Position numbers and translations under genes: made by a program. Below the pieces are notes generated by a model. That model was not told the DNA's origin and ran no database searches. It was given only the letters and a program-made list of their open reading frames with translations. 64,000 nt of DNA from Pseudovirgaria hyperparasitica (Eukaryota; Ascomycota; Dothideomycetes; Acrospermales; Acrospermaceae), in assembly GCF_010093815.1 (NCBI RefSeq), contig NW_022985568.1, forward strand, positions 312,449 through 376,448, in the 5' to 3' direction. The first letter of the stretch is position 1; each line of letters opens with the position of its first letter. This document shows, piece after piece, positions 57,509 through 64,000 of the stretch.

Positions 57509-58224
57509 CTTCTCAGTAGTTGAAGGCTTTCAAAATTGCGGCTCAAGCGATGGCACGAACGTTATGTCACTATAATGTCTGCGGTGCGTTGTATTGACCA
57601 GGACCAATGTTTGAAGCAAATTCCACGTAAGAAGAACCTGCGACGTGGAGGAACTTGAAATTCCGAAGTCGCCCTTCCCATGATGTAGTCGCTGCAGAAT
57701 TATCCTCATCATGCGGGGTATCTTTGTGAGGTGGGATGCTCAGTGTCTAGCTCATGACAGAGGGTTGAGATAGGAAAGTTGATGTTTGTCCCACGAGACG
57801 GCGGATTCACTTCTGATTGGCCGGTAGCAGGCATCACTTGAACCACAGATTCAGGGTCCACGGCAACATCAGGGCCTGGCATCTCGCAACGTGCGACGGT
57901 TGGACGTCAACACTCGAGCAGAATATAATATTGATACGATGACTCCACGATAAAGAACCGCGTCGCACGAATGGACTGTTTGCTGCCACCACGAGATCTC
58001 CACCGCGTGCTTATTGCCACTCTTTATTTTCGATGCAAGCTTGTCCGGGGAGGATGGCCACTACTATGTACCATTCACTCGACACATGACTTGGCTTGTA
58101 ATAATGGCAAACGCGAGATTGCAAAGCGGGCCTCGGCCGTTGCTGTCGCACTGCCTTCATCTCTTGTCCCTATATGTGCGTGACCATACCTCCACTTTGA
58201 CTGCGACAGCACACGACTTCCAGC
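57509..58224. promoter_or_regulatory. Shared divergent promoter, GT4 transferase and UDP-glucose dehydrogenase
   Basis: 716 bp between the two ATGs. No distinct TATA box or palindromic operator recognised. Shared location allows co-regulation. Confidence 0.45.
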
Positions 58225-60282
58225 ATGAATATGGTTCAATTCAGCTCAAGTGCCTCAGATGAGAGTACATTTGATCTATCTATGCGGTCAACACCTCCGG
58301 AAAGAAGCCTGTTGAGTGGCACTGCGCAATCAGATGCCACCATAGAGACTCGTTTTACAAGCCTTTCGGATCTTATCTCCCTCGAGGAGTCGTCCTCACC
58401 ACAAGACAGGCAGCGAATACTGCCAGATATCCTCAATCCTGCCAGCGCCGCGGGAATTCCTGTGAGGAATGTTTGTTTCGTGGGAGCTGGGTATGTAGGT
58501 ATGGACCACATTTCCTCTCAATCTCATCGATCCTATCTCACGTGTGCCTTGTAAACTACCGTCTGACCGACCTAGGGGTTCCAACTGCTGCAGTCATTGC
58601 TTTGAAAAATCCATCATTGCGCGTGACAGTCATAGACCGCGACGAGAGGCGCATACGAAGGTGGAATTCTACACATTTACCACTTAGCGAGCCAGGCTTG
58701 AATGAGCTCGTTCGAATCACAAGAGATGGCTGTAAGTTTTCTTGGTCCCACAAGGAGAAGCCGAAGGCGGTCACAGCATCCTTCGAACAGGACGTTGAAG
58801 AACAGGCTATAAGGACCCCCAACCTAAATTTTTCCACGGAAACCGCGAAATGGATTGCGACTGCAGATATGATATTTATCTGTGTTAACACTGGAACAAA
58901 GACCTCGGGTGTGGGAGCCGGTTCTGCCACCGACATGACTGCATTCGAAGGCGTAGTACGAGAAATTGCAGCCAACTCAAAGACAGGAGCCATACTGGTC
59001 GAGAAGAGTACAGTGCCATGCAGGACTGCAAAGTTTGTCCAAGACATTGTCAGTTTGAGAACTCAAGCAGGCAGCGAATCTGATACTGACCATAAAATAG
59101 CTCGAGAATCTCAGGCCACGGGCGAGGATGCAAGTGCTCTCCAACCCTGAATTCCTTGCGGAGGGCACGGCTGTCGCAAATCTTCTTCATCCAGATCGAG
59201 TAATCATCGGGTCTGCCCATACTGTTGAAGGCCATCGAGCTGCTGCCGCCTTGGCCAAACTATACACATCATTTGTTGATCCATCGCGTATCCTGGGTAC
59301 TCATGTATGGTCGTCTGAGCTTGCAAAGTTAGCTGCAAACGCCATGCTAGCACAGCGCATTTCCAGCATCAATTCTATTAGTGCAATATGCGAACAGACT
59401 GGTGCCGACGTCCACGAAGTAGCAAAAGCGATGGGCATGGATCCACGGATCGGAAGTCAGTTCCTCAAAGCAGGTCTAGGCTTTGGCGGAAGCTGTTTCA
59501 GGAAAGATATCGGTAGTCTAGTCTATCTGGCTCGTAGTCTGCATCTGGACGATATTGCTGACTACTGGGAGAGTGTGACGAAGATCAACATGCTCCAGCG
59601 CACACGTTTCTCTAAGATGGTTGTTCAGCGTCTCAACGGCACGCTCGTGGGTAAGAAAATTACACTCTTAGGATTTGCTTTCAAGAAGAACACCGACGAT
59701 ACTCGTGAGAGTTTAGCCGTCGACATCATCAGCAAACTTCTCGAAGAACGCCCCGCCGAAATCGCAGTATTCGACCCTATATGTCTCCCGGAGAACATAC
59801 AGCGCGAGATCAATACGCTTGGCCCTCAGTACAATAACACAGACAAGGTCAAGATCTATACCGATCCCTATCAGGCATCTATGTCCGCATCCGCAATCTT
59901 GATTATCACTGATTGGGACTTTTTCAAGAATTCACCTTCAAAGCGCCCTGCTTCGTGTTCATCGTCTCCCACGACAAAGCCAGTCGATCAACTCGGTCTG
60001 AACCTCTCCCCTGAGCAGTTTTTTCCTCAGCCCTCGTGCCCGGATGACTGCCCGGACTGCAAGATCTCTTATCAGGGGTACGGAGTCGGTTCGGACGACA
60101 GGATCGAGTGGGCAAGGATAAGCTACCACATGAAAAGGCCGCGACTGCTCTTCGATGGTAGAGACGTAGTCGACCCAGCAGAGATGGGGGCTTTGGGCGT
60201 CAGGGTCATCGGCTTGGGGAGGACTGAAACTGGTTATGGTGGTGGAATGAATATGGGCATGAGTACTGGTTTTGGGTACTAA
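58225..60282 (+). CDS. UDP-glucose 6-dehydrogenase
   Basis: Oxidises UDP-glucose twice with NAD+ to UDP-glucuronate. Exons 58225-58498, 58576-59048 and 59101-60282 encode 642 residues, longer than the ~470-490 of animal and plant enzymes because of an 80-residue Ser-rich N-terminal extension and a C-terminal Gly/Met-rich tail. The NAD-binding VCFVGAGYVGG is joined across intron one. Next come MIFICVNTGTKT, AILVEKSTVPCRTA, VLSNPEFLAEGTA (after intron two), WSSELAKLAANAMLAQRIS and the catalytic GLGFGGSCFRKDIGSLVYL with Cys near residue 381; GFAFKKNTDDTRES closes the core. An alternative start is the ATG two codons downstream. Few filamentous ascomycetes are known for glucuronate polymers, so the partner GT4 gene is informative. 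Confidence 0.93.
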
Positions 60283-60870
60283 TCGGTTCGCAGAAGTAAG
60301 ACTCACAGTCTATTAGATCAGAAGGAGAGAGTGCATCGATAATATCCACGGACAGATAATATTTGTTTTCAATCTCTGACTTCACACGTTCACAATCCTT
60401 CTGCTTGAAAGGGCACAGCAATATGCCACACCTGCACCACTATCATTGTATTTCTCTCTCTGTACACCGGATTTCGACTCCTCCATCGTGGAGATCTCCG
60501 AACACAGACTGCTAGGCATGGCGCATGAGAGATTTTCACCAACTATATCCTCCATGCATAGCGCGTCAACTGACCTACCCGAGTTTCCATAGCTGCGGAA
60601 GAAACGCAAGACAGCTGTATGATCCCACAGCCTTTCTCTTCTGCCCCAGCCCGCGGAGCACCTCACTCTCTTCCCACAGCTTCACCATGATGAGTGTCTA
60701 ATCTGTTATTTGGACAATGCGTTTCGCTAAGTTTTGACTAAGTGCTGCCCTGCTCTTAAATCTTGGATGTGAATATGGAACTTCAAGGATAATAAGTCCA
60801 TCACAAAACGCAAAGGCGATGATATCTCAAAATGTTCTTAAAGTATCTTGATTGGGTATCTGAAAAATGC
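60283..60870. other. Gap between convergent genes, nothing seen
   Basis: Contains the 3' flanks of the dehydrogenase and IFRD genes. No further feature is supported. Confidence 0.6.
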
Positions 60871-62318
60871 CTACTTCTCATGGAGACAGCCGCTAATATT
60901 GTCATTAGCTTCATAATGCGTGATCCAGCCGCTACCTAACACTCTCCGCAGTCCATTCAGTCTATGCATCTTCCACCATTTGTTGACTTTGTACTGTCCA
61001 AAGTTTTTGATACGCAGACGGGACCCCAGGCGTTGCCCTGACTCCTGGTCGATGGCATTCGAGTGGCGAGGCCCTCGGTAAGGGTATTCCACGGCGTTAA
61101 CGAAGTCCGCGAAATTCTCGTGCAGAGCCTTTTTGTCCTTTTTGGAGACGCCACGGCCACTGGTATTGGCAAGAGAACTGAGAAGATCCTTCAGTTGATC
61201 TTCACGCCTGTAGACTTGATAGCGCTTAATCATTCTTGGTGCGGTCTTATCTTCTATGGCGTCATTCTCATCGTTATCTTCCTCACCACTCGATAGGTCC
61301 TCATCCTCCTCTTGTTCTGTGTAGCTATATTCGTAAAGGAGGGCAATATTTTCTCCAGCAGCGATTTGAACGCTGACATCGCCACTCTCCAGCTGGTCGA
61401 CGAACGTATCCATGGCAACTTCGGTGATATCTTCTGCTTCGTCGAGGAGGGTCGCCAGGAAGCCCCATTCTTGCAACGCTGCAGAAACAACCTTTCCATC
61501 GTCAAGTGCACCAACGGTCTCGCCGTCCGACTCGGAAATTTCGAGGAGGAATTCCATCATTTCCATGGTACCCTCCTCAGATGATCCTCCAAAGAAAGTT
61601 TGGACTGATAACGTACGAATAGCGGCGGCCTTTACAAGTGGTGAGTCAGAGTCAGTTATTATATTATTCAATGTCTTGTCCATGCCTATTTGTGCATCAT
61701 TGTCAGGGCAGGTTATAATAGTCATCGTGAGTGCTACCGACTGTCAGTTGGATTACAGCCATACCACAAGTCGGCGCCAGACGTACCCTTCAAAGCCAAA
61801 GTAGCTTCCTTCACTTCACCATCCTTTATACTCCTGAGAAGCGACCCTTGGATCTCAGCCAGTCTTGGCGCAACTTCTGCTGTTCTATATCCATTTTGCA
61901 GAGCATTCGCAAACCTTGCGATGCAGAGCTCTCGGCCTGCTGACGTGCTTCCTTTCCGAGTAATCAGTTCCTCGATCAGATTATTGAGATTACTGTAGCT
62001 GTAGTCCTCCGCAGGCGCGTCCCCGACGTCAAGGACACCACCGTGGTATTCATCAAAGGAGCTATAGCTAACAAGAAGTCAGTTCGGGTCACTGCAAGCT
62101 GTCGGGACATATAAAACTCACCTGTATGCTCCTTCGCTGCGTGAGTCTTCATCGTCAGAGGGCTGCCTGCTCGGAGCTCTTGAGTTCGATGTTGAGCCAG
62201 TAGGAGAGTTATTTGTCGAGTTTGCTGCTGAGCTTTGTCGCGATAGTCTCTCACGAGCCTTACGAGAGACTGTCTTTCCCGGAGCGAGAGCCTGCCTTCG
62301 GAGGTCTTTATCGGGCAT
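60871..62318 (-). CDS. IFRD-domain protein (interferon-related developmental regulator family)
   Basis: Exons 62318-62122, 62067-61787 and 61733-60871 encode 446 residues. The N-terminus MPDKDLRRQALAPGKTVSRK is basic, then Ser/Asn-rich. The IFRD armadillo-like part has YSYSNLNNLIEELITRKGST, GRELCIARFANALQNGY, LAEIQGSLLRSIKDGEVKE and, across intron two, LKALTMTIITCPDNDAQIG. An acidic Glu/Asp stretch follows. The C-terminal family block has RLRIKNFGQYKVNKWWKM and LRRVLGSGWITHYEAN. Animal IFRD1/2 bind ribosomes and act as transcriptional cofactors; plant and fungal members are little studied. The similarity of name to the ISG12-like genes is a historical accident, not a shared pathway. Confidence 0.92.
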
Positions 62319-63727
62319 ACTGCAAGAAAAGAGATTGGGCTTGGCTGACCGCTGAGCGCACGTGAAACTGAGTGTGTGGTAACGTCCTGAATAAATGCCG
62401 GCATATAAGTCGAGCGGCTGAGCGATCGAGTCGATGCTATCTCAGTCCTTCAGTCAAAGTGGAGTGAGTATTGCGTATTGATCTCAGTTCCATTTGGGAG
62501 GTGGGAGGGGAGGTATTTGTGGCTAAGTGTGGATTTCCAGCACAGGGTGACAACAATATCTATCTAAGTGAAGAAAGTGGAGGCCTGCCAGTTGTCACAC
62601 AGCCTTGATCCGGTGACGAGAACCCGGCCGAGGTGTGGCGGGGTACCACCTAATTAGTGAATATCTGAACCTGTCATAGGTATATATGAGCACACACACT
62701 TGCGACGACTGGACTGGTGTGAAGTCTAATGAATTGATACTCCCTACCCTCCACTTTCCGCAACAATGACTCCATGACCGACCTCCTGTTCAAAGACTCA
62801 AATCTCCTGCTGAGTCCTGTCCTTTCCTAATATTTATGGCCCGATTGGGTGGTAACATTAGCCTTGCCTTGATATATAGCACTAATCTGAACACGTTCAA
62901 ATGTAATCTAGTGAGGTTTGGTGGTGCTAAAAGCATCCATCAATGCACGAGAGACTGATACCCAACAGCCTCGTTGAAGATCATTGGGGTCATTCAAAAA
63001 GACATACTCGAAATAGCATAAGCACAATAGGAAACGACATGGATTGCAAGGTCTACTGTGCCAAAAGCAGGTCATGAATTCGATCAGCACGCACTGCGTT
63101 GTGGAGAACATTGATGGTATCAATGCCGTCTTGAAGCCTTCGTATAAACATGTTATCATGATCGATGCAGGACTCTCCATTCGGTGAACGAAGATCAGCG
63201 TCCATGAATGCGGACCGGATTCATGCGAGTCAGTGCGGATTATGAATGAACGCAGGGCGCTTCGGCAGTACCTTAATCGTCCGGGAAGCGCGAAGGTATA
63301 AATAGAATAACACTAAGAGAGGAATGACCTTACTAGTCTTATAAGAGGGTATCAGAAGTAAACAATGCTATATTTGGAGATCCCAATAAAATGATTGCAT
63401 CCATTCACAAGCCCAGTTCTGAAAACGAAGTAGTCTATGTCCTAGTGGTGTACTATAGCAATGCCATACCTTGAATGAGGTAAGGCCAAAAAATGGCTTA
63501 GAACGCCAAGTCTCTTTGTACGTCATCAATCGTAAGAGTCGTTATACAAACATAAGTGTAAATATGAAAGGGTGGGAAAAGCATGTTCAACCCGACGCCG
63601 TCTTTGTGTGCCCAAACCAGCGACTTGTTTTATCGATTTGTCGGAGTTCAGACATCTCCTACTTCACCGAAGTGTCATGCTTGCGAATATCTTGCTGTCC
63701 TTTCAAGGACCTCGAAAGACATTGACA
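62319..63727. other. Mostly empty right-hand region
   Basis: 1.4 kb. A TATATATGAG sequence lies near 62680. On the minus strand 63205-63053 is a 50-codon ATG-to-stop frame with amphipathic, protein-like composition (contains NMFIRRLQDGIDTINVLHNA) but no splice partner; it may be a lone exon of an unseen gene or chance. Nothing else supported. Confidence 0.4.
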
Positions 63728-63946
63728 ATGCAGACAACCTCAAATGTCATATTGGTTTGTGTGCTTGCGTTTTTGGATTTCCTCTCCGTGGTAAGCGCGG
63801 CGGTGTTCTATAAGATGGTCTTTTCGGGTGAATGGACGAATGGAACGATCACACGATCTGTGAGGGCAAGCAAAGCTCTTTCGCTTCTCGTGAACTGTGT
63901 CGGTATGACGATCAAGGTCGGCTTTGCGTCCAAATTCCGCAGTTGA
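63728..63946 (+). CDS. Possible small secreted protein (weak)
   Basis: 72 codons from ATG to TGA. Residues 8-25 (ILVCVLAFLDFLSVVSAA) resemble a signal peptide with small residues at the cleavage point. The mature part would be about 47 residues, basic, with one Cys, so not a typical Cys-rich effector. A GTAAGC sequence after codon 22 could be an intron donor, in which case the gene would be different. The frame is open further upstream to 63572. Low confidence. Confidence 0.28.
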   Translation: MQTTSNVILVCVLAFLDFLSVVSAAVFYKMVFSGEWTNGTITRSVRASKALSLLVNCVGMTIKVGFASKFRS

Positions 63947-64000
63947 TGAACAGCCAGGACGTTCGCATCTCCAACTACGTTCTGTTAGCCAGGATCTTAG

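Noticed and set aside
51989-62318. An interferon-like pathway joining the ISG12-like and IFRD genes
   Set aside because: The shared name comes from animal induction data; fungi have no interferon and the families are unrelated.

Overview
The window is nuclear DNA of a filamentous ascomycete (Pezizomycotina). Genes are split by many short introns of about 44-130 bp with GTNNGT-like donors and CTAAC/CTGAC branch sites, and the gene set is typical of that group: a SKT5/CHS4-type chitin synthase regulator, a PDR-type ABC transporter, Zn2Cys6 regulators and Kex2-style repeat precursors. Overall character suggests a Dothideomycete, but that is inference only. Exon junctions were worked out by hand; each multi-exon model keeps frame through every junction and ends at a stop.

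Layout. 1-20.6 kb is mostly housekeeping: a partial acidic repeat protein, PRPP synthetase, an unknown protein, an F-box protein, a second unknown protein, cytosolic tryptophanyl-tRNA synthetase, the bc1 assembly factor CBP4 (four small exons) and a SKT5/CHS4-like SEL1-repeat protein ending in a CaaX box. 21.4-30.6 kb is accessory: a secreted Kex2-processed repeat precursor with nine Tyr/Gly-rich units, then a full-size PDR ABC transporter divergent from an ACR-2-like Zn2Cys6 regulator. 31.6-38.9 kb holds two small single-span membrane proteins, a NIPA-type Mg2+ transporter, V-ATPase subunit E and a FAT1-type acyl-CoA synthetase with a PTS1-like end. 38.9-42.2 kb is gene-free, with an AT-rich patch and a ~140-bp tandem repeat that carries a hairpin.

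42.2-47.3 kb is dense: a four-span membrane protein, IPI1 divergent from a roadblock-type dynein light chain, an NTF2-like DUF1348 protein and a PMP20-type peroxiredoxin. 48.7-50.8 kb is a DHA1-type MFS transporter with an abrupt shift to GC-rich codon use. 51.4 kb has a candidate Pol III gene. 52.0-55.3 kb holds two tandem IFI6/ISG12-like small membrane proteins and a third unrelated two-span protein, all on the minus strand. 56.0-60.3 kb is a divergent pair, an SQD2-like GT4 glycosyltransferase and UDP-glucose dehydrogenase, which together could make and use UDP-glucuronate. An IFRD-domain protein follows, and the last 1.7 kb has only weak candidates.

Best candidates for something undescribed are the Kex2 repeat precursor (with the export/regulator pair beside it), the UDP-glucuronate/GT4 pair, the IFI6-like tandem, the unassigned Pol III-type locus and the hairpin-bearing tandem repeat.
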